From Cyclobacterium sp. (GTDB taxonomy: Bacteria; Bacteroidota; Bacteroidia; Cytophagales; Cyclobacteriaceae): a stretch of 64,000 nt of DNA. This document shows, piece by piece, positions 16,938 to 27,489 of this stretch. The notes beneath the pieces were generated by a model. It ran no database searches. It was not told the DNA's origin and was given only the letters and a program-made list of their open reading frames with translations. Position 1 is the stretch's first letter. Each line of letters opens with the position of its first letter. The position numbers were made by a program, and so were the translations under genes. The stretch covers positions 124,001 through 188,000 of the forward strand of contig NZ_JABURL010000046.1 of assembly GCF_014762705.1 (NCBI RefSeq). Direction: 5' to 3'.

Positions 16938-19217
16938 ATGCAAACATCTATTTTCCGGATATACTTTCTACTTTGCTTACTCCCCCTTTTCTCTTTTCAG
17001 GTCAAACCTGATCCCCAGCCGGTAGACCTGGTTTACCCTATGCTCGACGCTGCCAATTCCCGTTGGTTTTATTTCAGTTCGGCAACCCGGCCATTTGGTA
17101 TGGTCAATCTCAGTCCCGATCATGAAATAGACGGCGCATGGAACAGCGGTTACCGGTATGATGCCGATACCATTAAAGGATTTAGCCATATCCATGCCTG
17201 GCAACTTTCCGGTGTTTCCGTGATGCCTGTAAGCTACACCGAGGCTCCGGAAAAACTGATTGCAGACTACTATACTTCCTACAGTCATGAAAAGGAAACT
17301 GTCAAGGCAGGTTACCACAAAGTATTTTTAGACCGGTATGAAATAGATGCGGAACTCACAGCCAGCCATCGGGTAGGCATGCACCGTTACCGCTTTCCCA
17401 CCGGAAAACAATCCGGAGTATTGTTTCACCTGGGCGGTATTTTGGGCCCCAGCTCCATGGTGGATGGGCAGCTAAAACAAACTGGCAAACGGAAATTAGA
17501 GGGTCAAATCACCAATTCCCCCACATCGCGAAGGCCCAAGCCCATTACCGTTCGCTTTCAGGTGGTATTTGACCATGATATTAAAAGCTGGACTGCGCAC
17601 GATAGTCTACCGCATATCATTGTAGGTTTTGGTGAAAACCAGGGAAATCCGATACAAATGAAAGTAGGCCTTTCCTATACCCATCCGGATAATGCCTTGG
17701 AAAACTTGTTGACCGAAATTCCCCATTGGGATTTTGACCAGGTAGTAGCCGATACCCGGGAAGTTTGGAATGAATTATTGGCAAGGATTCAAATCGAAGG
17801 CAATACCGAAACACAGCAAAAAAGATTTTACACCGATCTTTGGAAAGCGTTGCAGGGCCGCAGGACCATCAGTGATGTGAATGGGGCATATCCGGATCTT
17901 ACAGGAAATACTTTCCGTATTGGACAGTTGCCTTTGGACGATAAAGGAAAGCCCTTGTTCAGACATTTTAATTCAGATTCTTTCTGGGGAGCCCAATGGA
18001 CCATCGCTGTTTTATGGGCACTGGTCTATCCGGATATTGCCGAGGAGTTTGCCAACAGTTTTGTTCAATATTACAGGGATGGGGGACTGATACCCAGAGG
18101 ACCTTCCGGTGGCAACTATACCTATGTAATGACAGGGGCCTCGTCTACCCCCTTCTTTGTAGGCTTGTACCAAAAAGGTATCCGGGGCTTCGATATAGCA
18201 ACTGCCTACGAGGGATTGAAAAAAAACCACCTCCCGGGCGGTATGATGAGCAAATCAGGTTATGAACATCAAACGGCCAAGGGTGGCAATGTGGAAGATT
18301 ATATGAGTAAAGGATATGTCCCCTATCCCAACCCCAGGGGTAGATTTGGCGGGCACGAACAAGGTGCCGGCCAGACGCTGGAATACAGCTATCAGGACTG
18401 GACCTTAGCGCAGCTATCCAGGGCCTTGGGCAAACGGGCAGATGAAGCATTGTTTTTGAAGCGCTCGCAAAATTATAAAAACGTATATGATGCTCAATCC
18501 GGCTGGATGCGCCCCAAAGACGAAAAAGGACAATGGATGGAACCCTACGATCCGTATGACTATGGAAAGGGCTTTGTGGAAGCCAATGGAGCCCAGTTTA
18601 CCTGGTTTGTACCTCATGACATTCCCGGACTGGCCCGGTTAATGGGCGGAAAGGAAAAAGCAGCAGTCAAACTTAACCGGCAGTTTGAGGAGGCAGAAAA
18701 ACTGGGTTTCACTTCCGGAACTTCACATGCAGTAGAAACCCATCCGGAATACCGGCGCATCCCGGTGAACTATGGAAACCAACCTTCCATGCAAATGGCT
18801 TATGTATTCAATTACCTGGACCGTCCGGATTTGACCCAGTATTGGACCAGAAAAGTGCTGGATAAAGCCTTTTCAGCCCTGACGCCGCATTTGGGATACA
18901 ATGGGGATGAAGATCAGGGCTTGATGGGTTCACTGGCGGTATTGATGAAGTTAGGCCTGTTTCAAATGAATGCCGGAACGGAAGAAAACCCCATTTATGA
19001 ATTGGGAAGCCCTATTTTTGATAAAGCGGTGATTCACTTACATCCGGATTATTATTCCGGGGATACCTTTACGATTCAGGCAGAAAACAACCGGCCCGAC
19101 CATTTTTATATCCAAGGTAAAACTTTCAATGGTAATGAAATTAAGGATATAGGCATCCGCCATGATGCGTTGGTAAGTGGGGGAATATTGAAATTAGAAA
19201 TGGGCAGTAAGCCCTAA
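16938..19217 (+). CDS. GH92 family alpha-mannosidase, secreted
   Basis: A 759-residue exported glycosidase. A signal peptide (IFRIYFLLCLLPLFSFQV) precedes the N-terminal beta-sandwich; the C-terminal (alpha/alpha)6 part holds GPSGGNYTYVMTG, PSMQMAYVFNYLDRPDLTQY and YNGDEDQGLMGS, the GH92 signatures. The Asp/Glu of GDEDQG match the calcium and catalytic region known from GH92 structures. The family cleaves alpha-linked mannose from glycans with calcium. The ATG at 16938 is preferred over an in-frame TTG at 16929. It follows galE by 12 bases. Confidence 0.93.
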   Translation: MQTSIFRIYFLLCLLPLFSFQVKPDPQPVDLVYPMLDAANSRWFYFSSATRPFGMVNLSPDHEIDGAWNSGYRYDADTIKGFSHIHAWQLSGVSVMPVSYTEAPEKLIADYYTSYSHEKETVKAGYHKVFLDRYEIDAELTASHRVGMHRYRFPTGKQSGVLFHLGGILGPSSMVDGQLKQTGKRKLEGQITNSPTSRRPKPITVRFQVVFDHDIKSWTAHDSLPHIIVGFGENQGNPIQMKVGLSYTHPDNALENLLTEIPHWDFDQVVADTREVWNELLARIQIEGNTETQQKRFYTDLWKALQGRRTISDVNGAYPDLTGNTFRIGQLPLDDKGKPLFRHFNSDSFWGAQWTIAVLWALVYPDIAEEFANSFVQYYRDGGLIPRGPSGGNYTYVMTGASSTPFFVGLYQKGIRGFDIATAYEGLKKNHLPGGMMSKSGYEHQTAKGGNVEDYMSKGYVPYPNPRGRFGGHEQGAGQTLEYSYQDWTLAQLSRALGKRADEALFLKRSQNYKNVYDAQSGWMRPKDEKGQWMEPYDPYDYGKGFVEANGAQFTWFVPHDIPGLARLMGGKEKAAVKLNRQFEEAEKLGFTSGTSHAVETHPEYRRIPVNYGNQPSMQMAYVFNYLDRPDLTQYWTRKVLDKAFSALTPHLGYNGDEDQGLMGSLAVLMKLGLFQMNAGTEENPIYELGSPIFDKAVIHLHPDYYSGDTFTIQAENNRPDHFYIQGKTFNGNEIKDIGIRHDALVSGGILKLEMGSKP

Positions 19218-19448
19218 AACGTAAAATTAAGGAAAGCACATTCTGAAATCCGAAGACCCTTCAGGTTTTACACTTTCTTGGTGAGTTGAATATAGGGTTA
19301 TGGTGTAAATTTTCAGCACCTATTAAAAAATGGGATTTTCATGTCCGTTAGAATTACCTATTTGTAAAAAGAAGCTGCCCGGATGACACAATTTTCCACA
19401 AATTATTGAATATTAGTTATTTAGCAAATATATCAATGGTAGGGTGGA

Positions 19449-20384
19449 TCAATCGGTTTTCAATACTTTGTCATAACGATAAAGTACCGGTTCTACCCGC
19501 AATTTTTTTTCACTTAGTGTATAATAGGCTTGTCCATCAGGCGTAAAAGCAATGGCTTCCCCTTGAGGTTCAGGCTCATAAGGTAGTAATCTAGGTTGCC
19601 GCTGCAAAGTTTCTGCCAGAGATTCACCTGGATTCCGGGCCCAATAATAAACCACCCAATAGTTTTTGATGACTATCTGGGTTCCATCAGCGGAAATATC
19701 ACCTCCTACGGAAAGGGTAATTGGAAGCTGCATCACTTTTTCCATGGTCACTTTTTCTCCATTGATCAGCTGGTCCGCATCCACTTTGTACAGGGTATTG
19801 CTGGCATCCCTTTTAGACAATACATACAAGTCACCTGACAATGGATCTACAAGCAAGGTTTCTGCATCCTTACTTCCGTCAGGATAGGCCAAAATTATTT
19901 TTTCTGGAACAACATTGAGTTTTTCCTTCAGGTCCAGGTCTTTTGGCTCGGGAATCCTATAAACGATCAATTCCTCATGCTTACTGAAATTATCACCAAT
20001 ATCACCAATATACAGATACGATTTTCCTGCAATTGGTCCTGGCCCGATAGCCATATCTTCCCAGTCCCTGTTGTGTACCCCTTCAAGCTTGATGGAACCC
20101 AGGTATTGGCCTAAGGTGTCCAGCACATAAATTTCCGGAGCACCATCGCTGTCATTGTGAACAAAAATACGTCCAGGATATTTTTGTGAAATGGCCATAC
20201 CACTGGTTTCATCAATAAAGCTTTCTTCGATTTGTTTGATTTTCTGAGGTCCTGAAAAAATGGTGTATTCCACCTGTGGGTTAATTCTCAGATCATATTT
20301 CTTTTGTAGTTTCTCAGAAAGCAAAAAAGGTATGATAGAAAAAAGAAATAATACCTTCAAAAGCATCTCAATAAAAAATCTCAT
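19449..20384 (-). CDS. Exported beta-propeller protein of unknown function
   Basis: A 311-residue protein with an N-terminal hydrophobic segment (FIEMLLKVLFLFSIIPFLL) acting as signal peptide or anchor. The rest has propeller-like repeats: SGMAISQKYPGRIFVHND, DWEDMAIGPG, YLYIGDIGDN, AETLLVDPLSGDLYVLSKR, GEAIAFTPDGQAYYTLSE. The last motifs recall the esterase-like phytase / SdiA-regulated group of calcium-dependent propellers, but I do not see enough to assign activity. It is monocistronic on the minus strand. Confidence 0.7.
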   Translation of the reverse strand: MRFFIEMLLKVLFLFSIIPFLLSEKLQKKYDLRINPQVEYTIFSGPQKIKQIEESFIDETSGMAISQKYPGRIFVHNDSDGAPEIYVLDTLGQYLGSIKLEGVHNRDWEDMAIGPGPIAGKSYLYIGDIGDNFSKHEELIVYRIPEPKDLDLKEKLNVVPEKIILAYPDGSKDAETLLVDPLSGDLYVLSKRDASNTLYKVDADQLINGEKVTMEKVMQLPITLSVGGDISADGTQIVIKNYWVVYYWARNPGESLAETLQRQPRLLPYEPEPQGEAIAFTPDGQAYYTLSEKKLRVEPVLYRYDKVLKTD

Positions 20385-20594
20385 ACCAGCATAAGTTTAA
20401 TGCAAACATCACTTTTAGAAAAACCAAAAACAACAAGGGCCAAATCATTAAATTTAATTTACAAATATATGTTTTTGTATCTTGAATAAAAATTAATGCC
20501 TTTTAAACAGGTATTTAAACTCCGAAAACAATAAAGATACGATGAATTGATGTTTTGGGTTTTATTCCTAAACAGTCATTACAAATCCTGTTCC

Positions 20595-20630
20595 TAAAAA
20601 ATAAAGGGAGACAAAATTTGCCTCCCTTTT
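20595..20630 (-). terminator. Terminator after clpC
   Basis: On the minus strand an AAAGGGAG-rich arm pairs with CTCCCTTT across a short A/T loop, followed by ATTTTTT. It sits 34 bases beyond the clpC stop. Confidence 0.85.
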
Positions 20631-20663
20631 ATGGGTTATGCACCGAATTAATATCGGTTGTTG

Positions 20664-23189
20664 TTAATCAGCTTTCTCTTTTTTAGTTACTCTGATATCC
20701 AAAGCATCACCACTTCCTGAGTAATCAGCTATTATTACATCGCCGTCTGAAAGTTCACCTTTCAGGATTTCCTCGGCCAGTGCATCCTCCAGGTATTTTT
20801 GGATGGCTCTGTTGAGCGGTCTGGCCCCATATTGCTTGTCATAGCCTTTTTCGGATAGGAAATCTTTGGCCTCATTTGTCAATTCAATGACATATCCCAG
20901 GTCAGTAATTCTGGCAAACAATTTTTTAAGATTGATGTCTATGATCTGATGGATATGTTCCTTGGTAAGGGAATTGAATATTACCACATCGTCCAATCTG
21001 TTTAGAAACTCAGGACTAAATGCTTTTTTAAGGGCATTCTGAATGGTTGATTTCATTACCTCATCCATGTTCTCTTCCTTGGCTTTGGATGCAAATCCGA
21101 TACCAGCACCGAAATCCTTCAGGTCTCTGACACCAATATTAGAAGTCATAATGATGATCGTATTTCTAAAATCAACCCTACGACCCAATCCGTCTGTAAG
21201 GACCCCATCATCTAAAACCTGCAACAGGATATTGAAAACATCCGGATGCGCTTTTTCTATCTCATCCAACAATACCACGGAATAAGGCTTTCTCCTTACT
21301 TTCTCTGTCAACTGTCCACCTTCTTCATATCCCACATAACCCGGAGGGGCTCCTACCAGTCTGGAAACAGAGAATTTTTCCATATATTCTGACATATCTA
21401 TGCGTATCAGGGAATCCTCCTTGTCAAAAAGGTAGATGGCCAGCATTTTGGCAAGTTCTGTTTTACCTACTCCTGTAGGTCCAAGAAATACGAAGGAACC
21501 AATAGGCTTTTTAGGATCTTTAAGGCCTACCCTTGTCCTTTGAATGGCCTTGGTAAGTTTTTTGATTGCCTCTTCCTGACCTACTACTTTCCCCTTCAGC
21601 TCTTCACCCATATTAAGCAGCTTAGCTCCTTCATTTTGGGCAATTCGCCTGGCAGGTATACCGGTCATCATGGCTATCACTTCCGCCACGTTGTCTTCTT
21701 CTACCGTATATCTTTTGGTCTTACTTTCTTCTTCCCACTTGGCTTTCGCGTTCTCCAGTTGCTCAAGGAGTTTTTTCTCCTTGTCCCTGAGTTGGGCTGC
21801 TTCTTCGTATTTCTGGCTTTTGACAACGCGGTTTTTCTCCACCTTGATTTTTTCTACTTCTTCTTCCAGTTTGAGAATATTCTCAGGAACATGGATATTA
21901 TTGATATGAACCCTTGCTCCGGCCTCATCCAGAATATCAATAGCTTTGTCCGGCAAAAACCGATCTGAGATGTACCTGTCTGAAAGATTTACGCAAGCCT
22001 GTATGGCCTCGGGAGTATAATTTACATTGTGATGGTCCTCATACTTGTCCTTAATATTCTCCAGGATTTGAACCGTTTCTTCAGGAGAGGTAGCGTCGAC
22101 CATCACCATCTGAAACCTCCTTGCAAGAGCCCCATCTTTCTCAATGTACTGTCGATATTCATCCAGGGTGGTGGCACCAATACATTGTATTTCACCTCTG
22201 GCCAGTGCCGGTTTGAACATATTGGAAGCATCAAGGGAGCCGCTTGCCCCTCCAGCCCCAACAATGGTGTGTAGCTCATCAATGAAAAGAATGACATTTG
22301 GAGACTTCTCCAATTCATTCATCACTGCTTTCATACGCTCTTCAAACTGACCACGGTATTTGGTACCCGCCACCAGAGATGCAAGATCTAAAGTAACCAC
22401 TCTCTTATTAAAAAGAACTCTGGAAACTTTCTTTTGGATGATCCTAAGGGCCAGACCTTCTGCAATAGCGGTCTTACCCACTCCGGGCTCACCTATAAGA
22501 ATAGGATTGTTTTTCTTTCTTCTGGAAAGGATCTGAGCAACCCTTTCAATTTCTTTTTCCCTACCTATAATAGGGTCTAATTTATCCTCCTCAGCCATTC
22601 GGGTCAGGTCCCGTCCAAAATTGTCCAGCACCGGGGTTCTGGATTTTTCAGTGCTGCCCTTAGATGTACCAGATGATCCGCCAGAAGCACCAAACAATTT
22701 GGATCCTTCCTCATCGGAATCGTCTGCTTCAGTTCCTGATCTGGGAGATTGATCCGTCTGAAATTCCAGCATTTCTTTAACAGAGTCATAGGTAGCATCA
22801 AATTTTTGTAATATTTGAGTAGCTATATTGTCCTCATCTCTCAAAATTGAAAGCAGCAAATGCTCCGTGCCAATCAGCTGGCTTTTGAATATTTTAGCCT
22901 CCAGGTAGGTAATTTTTAGCACCTTCTCAGACTGTCTGGTCAAAGGGATATTCGCCAGATTTTTAACATTATGGTTGGCCGTACCTTTTACCGCCCTCTC
23001 TACAGAATTTCTCAATTCATCCAAAGGAACGCCAAGCTTTTTAAGAATGGAAACAGCCACTCCCTCACCTTCACGGATCATTCCTAACAAGAGGTGCTCT
23101 GTACCGATGTAATCATGTCCCAATCGCAAAGCTTCTTCGCGACTGAGGGAGATCACCTCTTTAACTCTGTTTGAAAATTTTGCTTCCAT
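20664..23189 (-). CDS. clpC: ATP-dependent Clp protease ATP-binding subunit ClpC
   Basis: An 841-residue HSP100 unfoldase that feeds substrates to ClpP. Order: duplicated Clp-N repeats (about 1-145), an acidic/Gly-Ser linker (150-185), AAA+ domain 1 with Walker A GEPGVGKT at 233-240, a middle domain with a UVR-like helix rich in Lys/Glu ([15 protein letters not shown]), then AAA+ domain 2 with GPTGVGKTE and the C-terminal D2-small domain. The middle domain and length indicate ClpC rather than ClpA or ClpB. Alone on the minus strand, with a terminator downstream. Confidence 0.97.
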   Translation of the reverse strand: MEAKFSNRVKEVISLSREEALRLGHDYIGTEHLLLGMIREGEGVAVSILKKLGVPLDELRNSVERAVKGTANHNVKNLANIPLTRQSEKVLKITYLEAKIFKSQLIGTEHLLLSILRDEDNIATQILQKFDATYDSVKEMLEFQTDQSPRSGTEADDSDEEGSKLFGASGGSSGTSKGSTEKSRTPVLDNFGRDLTRMAEEDKLDPIIGREKEIERVAQILSRRKKNNPILIGEPGVGKTAIAEGLALRIIQKKVSRVLFNKRVVTLDLASLVAGTKYRGQFEERMKAVMNELEKSPNVILFIDELHTIVGAGGASGSLDASNMFKPALARGEIQCIGATTLDEYRQYIEKDGALARRFQMVMVDATSPEETVQILENIKDKYEDHHNVNYTPEAIQACVNLSDRYISDRFLPDKAIDILDEAGARVHINNIHVPENILKLEEEVEKIKVEKNRVVKSQKYEEAAQLRDKEKKLLEQLENAKAKWEEESKTKRYTVEEDNVAEVIAMMTGIPARRIAQNEGAKLLNMGEELKGKVVGQEEAIKKLTKAIQRTRVGLKDPKKPIGSFVFLGPTGVGKTELAKMLAIYLFDKEDSLIRIDMSEYMEKFSVSRLVGAPPGYVGYEEGGQLTEKVRRKPYSVVLLDEIEKAHPDVFNILLQVLDDGVLTDGLGRRVDFRNTIIIMTSNIGVRDLKDFGAGIGFASKAKEENMDEVMKSTIQNALKKAFSPEFLNRLDDVVIFNSLTKEHIHQIIDINLKKLFARITDLGYVIELTNEAKDFLSEKGYDKQYGARPLNRAIQKYLEDALAEEILKGELSDGDVIIADYSGSGDALDIRVTKKEKAD

Positions 23190-23273
23190 TATATCCTTTG
23201 TTATGGTATTATTTCGAATATTTGATTAATGTTATCAAATTTGTTTTAAAAACACAATACTTTTACATATTGT

Positions 23274-23909
23274 TCAATTACTTTTTTCTGATCGGTTCAA
23301 AATGGTTTCCGCCATAGGCCCCTCGCAGAACAACAAATCCACAATAGACAAATTAGGAACAAAGTTTACGCCAAATATTTGCTGATAGGCATAGGGAAAA
23401 TATACTTTATCCCTGTTAATCGGCCTCTTGGGATGAATCAGCCCCCTAATATCCCTGTCCGTCCCTTTCACCTCTTTTTTTTCACTGACTATCAACCTGA
23501 CATGCCAGCCCAGGAATTTAAGACAAAGTGTCAGTAATTCCCGATTTAAATCTATTAGGAAGGCATGCTTTCGTAAATATACATGCTCCAGGTCAGAATA
23601 AAAATATTCAAAAAAAGGGGCCTTACCATAAGCACTTTGAAGTCCCCTCAAATGAACATTCAACCATTTTTGATTGTAATCGATTCTGACATCCCTGATT
23701 TCCTGCTTTTTTCTGATCCCAAAAACCGGAACACTCAGTACTTCGGTTTTATTTGCCAACAAAACTTCCGCTTTATTTACATAAGATTGTCTTAATACTG
23801 GCTCATCTGATGGAATTATTAATTCTTTACAAGCTTTTACCGCTATGAAATAAGATAAGGGTGGCAAATAGAGCGAATCAGAAACAACTACCGGAAAGGT
23901 TTTATTCAT
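23274..23909 (-). CDS. WbqC-like family protein
   Basis: A 211-residue member of the WbqC-like family. Landmarks are LYLPPLSYFIAVKACKEL at the start, TEVLSVPV, the middle DVRIDYNQKWLNVHLRGLQ with its Tyr/Trp pair, and PFFEYFYSDLEHV. The family is linked in some genomes to O-antigen or surface sugar biosynthesis, but the biochemical role is not established. It lies 63 bases before sua5 on the same strand but without overlap, so linkage is uncertain. Confidence 0.85.
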   Translation of the reverse strand: MNKTFPVVVSDSLYLPPLSYFIAVKACKELIIPSDEPVLRQSYVNKAEVLLANKTEVLSVPVFGIRKKQEIRDVRIDYNQKWLNVHLRGLQSAYGKAPFFEYFYSDLEHVYLRKHAFLIDLNRELLTLCLKFLGWHVRLIVSEKKEVKGTDRDIRGLIHPKRPINRDKVYFPYAYQQIFGVNFVPNLSIVDLLFCEGPMAETILNRSEKSN

Positions 23910-23972
23910 TTTCTTCCGTTTGCTGTAAGTTAGGTTTAAGAAATTATTCAGACAAAGGAAATTTGATTTTCC

Positions 23973-24602
23973 TTAAATAATTTCACTCAATTTGCCCAAA
24001 CCCTCCCTCAATACTTCAATCTTCTCTCCTGTACAATCAACGACTGTGGAGGCCACATTGTTTCCATATCCCCCGTCTATTACTATGTCCACCAGATCCT
24101 TGAACTTCTCATAAATCAATTCCGGATCGGTACTGTATTCAATCACATCATCTTCGTCTCTGATAGAGGTTGTCAGTATGGGTTGTCCCAGTTCTTTCAC
24201 GAGGGTACGTGGAATACTGTGATCAGGCACCCTGATTCCTATAGTTTTCTTTTTGTTATTCAGTATTTTAGGTACCTTATTATTGGCGTCCAAAATAAAA
24301 GTAAAAGGCCCTGGCAGCGCTTTTTTCATTATTTTAAATACCGGCGTACTTAAAGCCCTGGTATATTCGGAAATATTACTCAGGTCGTAACATATAAACG
24401 AAAAATTCTGCTTTTTTGGTTTGACTCCCTTGATCAAACATACTCTTTCTATGGCCTTTTGATTAAAAATATCGCAGCCCATTCCATAAATGGTATCGGT
24501 GGGATAAATGATCACACCACCCTGCCTCAGGACATCGACTACCTGCTGTATCCTTCTCGGATCGGGGTTTTCAGGATAAATTTTAATAAATGCCGCTGCC
24601 AT
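23973..24602 (-). CDS. Sua5/YciO/YrdC-family threonylcarbamoyl-AMP synthase
   Basis: A 209-residue YrdC-fold protein. It shows VIYPTDTIYGMGCD, IKGVKPKKQNFSF, PGPFTFIL and GIRVPDHSIPRTLV, the family's nucleotide and bicarbonate/threonine binding segments. Proteins of this group make threonylcarbamoyl-AMP for the t6A modification of tRNA. With a single YrdC domain and the KPKK segment it could be the YciO subgroup, which is only partly interchangeable with TsaC; sequence alone does not separate them here. Confidence 0.88.
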   Translation of the reverse strand: MAAAFIKIYPENPDPRRIQQVVDVLRQGGVIIYPTDTIYGMGCDIFNQKAIERVCLIKGVKPKKQNFSFICYDLSNISEYTRALSTPVFKIMKKALPGPFTFILDANNKVPKILNNKKKTIGIRVPDHSIPRTLVKELGQPILTTSIRDEDDVIEYSTDPELIYEKFKDLVDIVIDGGYGNNVASTVVDCTGEKIEVLREGLGKLSEII

Positions 24603-24738
24603 ATTACGTTTAAAACGGAAAATCCTATTTTATGGGTTAACTATTTTTAAATTAAATCATTTAATCGACAAAATAAAAGCCACCCCTCCTTTTTAAGTGG
24701 ATTTTGTTTTTCCTAAAACCAAGTACCTGATTTAATAG

Positions 24739-24746
24739 TATATTTG
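24739..24746 (+). promoter_or_regulatory. Putative -7 box upstream of mltG
   Basis: TATATTTG fits TAnnTTTG, 69 bases before the mltG ATG. A clear -33 TTG at the right distance is not visible, so this is tentative. Confidence 0.45.
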
Positions 24747-24814
24747 TGGTACAATCAGGTTCCTTATACCAAATCAATGATTTGATAATCATAAGTTAGA
24801 ATTTAACAAAAAAT

Positions 24815-25861
24815 ATGCTTAAGGATAAAAAAAAGAAATACTTATTGGTGGGATTGGTGGCGTTTTCCGTATTATTAACCTCTTTGAGCTTTTATTTTTA
24901 CCAGGCTTTTTTCTCTCCCAATACGATGGTGGACAGGGACGAGCCAGAGGTACTGGAGATTTATTCCGGCAGTTCCTTCAGTCAGGTACTGGATAGTTTA
25001 ATTGCCAGGGACATCATCAACGAGGTGGTTACTTTCAGCTTTGTTGCGAAAATAATGAAATACCAGGAAGCTGTCAAACCAGGCCGGTATACCATTCAGC
25101 CAAAAATGTCCAACCGCGAATTGGTGACTTTGCTTCGCTCGGGACGACAAAGCCCTGTCAATATCACATTCAATAATATCAGGTTTCCTGAGGAGTTGGC
25201 CGAAAAAATCACTGCCAACCTGGAAATGGACGAAGCTTCCTTTCTGGCTTTACTGGAAGACAAGACATTCATTGAGAAATATGGCTTTGATACCACGAAC
25301 ATCATGGCTATGTTCATTCCCAATACCTATGAGGTTTACTGGGACCTTAGCCCCATAGACTTATTTGACCGGATGCACAGGGAATATGAAAAATTCTGGA
25401 CCGAAGAAAGGAAAAATAAGGCAGAAAAGTTACAAATGAGCCCAGCAGAAGTCGCCACCCTTGCGTCCATTGTTCAGGCCGAGACGAACAAATCAGATGA
25501 AAGGCCACTTGTAGCAGGGGTATATATCAATCGCCTGAAAAGGAACATCCCCTTACAAGCCGACCCTACTTTGTTGTTTGCATTAGGCGACTTCAGTATA
25601 AGAAGGGTATTGAATGTGCATAAGGAAGTAGAAAGCCCTTATAACACCTATAAATATGCCGGTCTCCCACCCGGTCCTATCAATTTACCGGAGATCAGTT
25701 CCCTTGATGCTGTCCTGAATTACACAGAACACAATTACTTGTATTTCTGCGCCAAAGCAGATTTTTCAGGTTATCATGCCTTTGCCACCAATTTGCGGGA
25801 TCACCTGAACAATGCCAGAAAATACCAAAATGCCTTAAACGCTTCGAAAATCTATAGATAA
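24815..25861 (+). CDS. mltG: Endolytic transglycosylase MltG
   Basis: A 348-residue inner-membrane lytic transglycosylase that cuts nascent peptidoglycan and sets glycan length. It has one N-terminal transmembrane helix (about 9-30), a LysM-like region, and the catalytic domain with Glu223 in ASIVQAETNKSDER. Also family-typical are VAGVYINRL, LQADPT and SPYNTYKYAGLPPGPI. Its stop overlaps the next gene's start by one base, and the three genes from here to 27236 form an operon. Confidence 0.96.
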   Translation: MLKDKKKKYLLVGLVAFSVLLTSLSFYFYQAFFSPNTMVDRDEPEVLEIYSGSSFSQVLDSLIARDIINEVVTFSFVAKIMKYQEAVKPGRYTIQPKMSNRELVTLLRSGRQSPVNITFNNIRFPEELAEKITANLEMDEASFLALLEDKTFIEKYGFDTTNIMAMFIPNTYEVYWDLSPIDLFDRMHREYEKFWTEERKNKAEKLQMSPAEVATLASIVQAETNKSDERPLVAGVYINRLKRNIPLQADPTLLFALGDFSIRRVLNVHKEVESPYNTYKYAGLPPGPINLPEISSLDAVLNYTEHNYLYFCAKADFSGYHAFATNLRDHLNNARKYQNALNASKIYR

Positions 25862-26289
25862 TGTTTACATACGAACACCAACTTAGGGTAAGGTACGCAG
25901 AAACAGATCAAATGGGATACGTTTACTATGGTAACTACGCAGCCTACTATGAAGTTGCCAGGGTGGAAGCACTACGTAGTGTGGGCTTTTCCTACAAAGA
26001 AATGGAAGATAATGGTGTCATGATGCCCGTATTGGAAAACCACAGCCGTTTTTTACTACCAGGAAAGTACGATGAGCTTTTGACCATCCGGGTTAGTATC
26101 AGGGAAATGCCCGGCTCAAGAATTCGTTTTCATTATGAAATATTTTCAGAAGCTGGTCAACTGATTCACAAAGGTGAAACCCTTTTAACTTTCCTCAAAA
26201 CAGACAGCCACAGACCCTGCAGGCCACCTCAGAAATTTATTTCTCTTATCCGGCCCTATTTCGAACCATCTCCCAAAACCACGATGTGA
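25861..26289 (+). CDS. Acyl-CoA thioesterase, 4HBT/YbgC hotdog fold
   Basis: A 142-residue hotdog-fold protein of the 4-hydroxybenzoyl-CoA thioesterase/YbgC type. The signature VRYAETDQMGYVYYGNYAAY contains the catalytic-type Asp of TDQMG. Substrates are probably short or medium acyl-CoAs; YbgC in other bacteria is linked to phospholipid or envelope metabolism. It overlaps mltG by one base and YihY by four bases, so the three are tightly coupled. Confidence 0.9.
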   Translation: MFTYEHQLRVRYAETDQMGYVYYGNYAAYYEVARVEALRSVGFSYKEMEDNGVMMPVLENHSRFLLPGKYDELLTIRVSIREMPGSRIRFHYEIFSEAGQLIHKGETLLTFLKTDSHRPCRPPQKFISLIRPYFEPSPKTTM

Positions 26290-27236
26290 AAAAGCGGATA
26301 AAAAATCTTAAAGGCAGGTTACATGAACAGGCTTTGCGGCTTAAGCCCATTCATTTTGGCAATCCTGATCAAAACCTCTATGATGTGGGTAAGATATTCT
26401 TGCACCACATTCAAAAAGATGATGTATTTGAAAGGGCCAGTGCCATGGCTTTTAATTTCACCGTAGCCATGTTTCCCTTGTTGCTTTTTTTGTTAAACAC
26501 CATACCCTTTATACAGTTTTTTATTCCTGAAGTGACCACGGCCAATATCCTGATATTTGTCAGGGATATTTTGCCAGACAATATTTACAACGAAGCAGCC
26601 CCTACAATAATGGATATTATCAGTAAACCCAGGCAGAGTTTGTTATCTCTGGGATTTTTCCTGGCCCTATACCTTTCCACCAACGGGGTAATTTCCATGA
26701 TGAATGCTTTCAATGCGGTGTACAGGACCAGGGAGTACAGGGGATTCTTTCGGACCAGGTTGGTGGCCGCAAGCATCGTTGTGGTACTGGTATTGAGCAT
26801 ATGCGGAGCGGTATTGGTGATGTTGGTAGGGAGTAATCTTTTGTATCGCTTTTCGGAATTTGAGTTTGTGAGCAATTCCATTTATTATTACTCGCTGGCT
26901 TCTTTCAGGTTTTTGGTTCTTTTGTTATTGTTTATAATAGCCACAGCATATATCTTCCGTTTTGCTCCAGCAGTTCATGACAAATGGAAGTTTTTTTCAA
27001 CAGGTTCGGTTGTCGCTGGTGCATTGATTACCCTGGGATTTTTTCTGTTTACTTTTTACTTAAATAACTTCTCCACTTACAACAAACTTTATGGTTCCAT
27101 TGGAACCATGATTGCAGTAATGCTGTGGTTGTGGATTACCTCCATATTGGTATTGGTAGGTTTTGAGATCAACGTAAGTCTGGACAAGGCACGGGATAGA
27201 AAAATGCGAAAAAAGCAGGCGGTTCAAAACCAATAA
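26286..27236 (+). CDS. YihY/BrkB-family integral membrane protein
   Basis: A 316-residue protein with about six transmembrane helices and the family landmarks ASAMAFNFTVAMFPLLLFLL, STNGVISMMNAFNAVY and FSTYNKLYGSIGTMIAVMLW. The YihY/BrkB (formerly wrongly called RNase BN) group is widespread; in E. coli members are tied to outer-membrane lipid transport or envelope integrity. Start is GTG at 26286, which overlaps the preceding stop. The C-terminus is basic and cytoplasmic. Confidence 0.92.
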   Translation: MKKRIKNLKGRLHEQALRLKPIHFGNPDQNLYDVGKIFLHHIQKDDVFERASAMAFNFTVAMFPLLLFLLNTIPFIQFFIPEVTTANILIFVRDILPDNIYNEAAPTIMDIISKPRQSLLSLGFFLALYLSTNGVISMMNAFNAVYRTREYRGFFRTRLVAASIVVVLVLSICGAVLVMLVGSNLLYRFSEFEFVSNSIYYYSLASFRFLVLLLLFIIATAYIFRFAPAVHDKWKFFSTGSVVAGALITLGFFLFTFYLNNFSTYNKLYGSIGTMIAVMLWLWITSILVLVGFEINVSLDKARDRKMRKKQAVQNQ

Positions 27237-27271
27237 ATTAGCCATATTTCATTTATTTTACCGGCATTAGA

Positions 27272-27302
27272 TTTGAATAATTTGGAAATAGGTCTACCTT
27301 TG
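27272..27302 (+). promoter_or_regulatory. Promoter of tRNA-Ser
   Basis: TTTG at 27272-27275, 19-base spacer, TACCTTTG at 27295-27302: a textbook Bacteroidota promoter. Transcription would begin near 27306, leaving a leader of about 100 bases before the tRNA. Confidence 0.75.
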
Positions 27303-27404
27303 CAAACCGAAACACATTAAAAAAGTGTTTGTGGATTATTAAATGTCGGAAATCAGGAAGACTTGATCTCTTAACTGTAACGACACAGAAAAAAAGCATC
27401 ATTA

Positions 27405-27489
27405 AGAGGAGTGGCAGAGTGGTCGATTGCGGCGGTCTTGAAAACCGTTGTACCGCGAGGTACCGGGGGTTCGAATCCCTCCTCCTCTG
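27405..27489 (+). tRNA. tRNA-Ser(UGA)
   Basis: An 85-base class II tRNA. The acceptor stem AGAGGAG at 27405-27411 pairs with CTCCTCT at 27482-27488; the discriminator is G27489. The anticodon stem is GCGGT/ACCGT with loop CTTGAAA, so the anticodon is TGA at 27439-27441. A long variable arm TACCGCGAGGTA and T arm GGGGGTTCGAATCCCTC complete it, as expected for serine. CCA is not encoded. Its 3' end is the left boundary of the accessory island. Confidence 0.97.
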
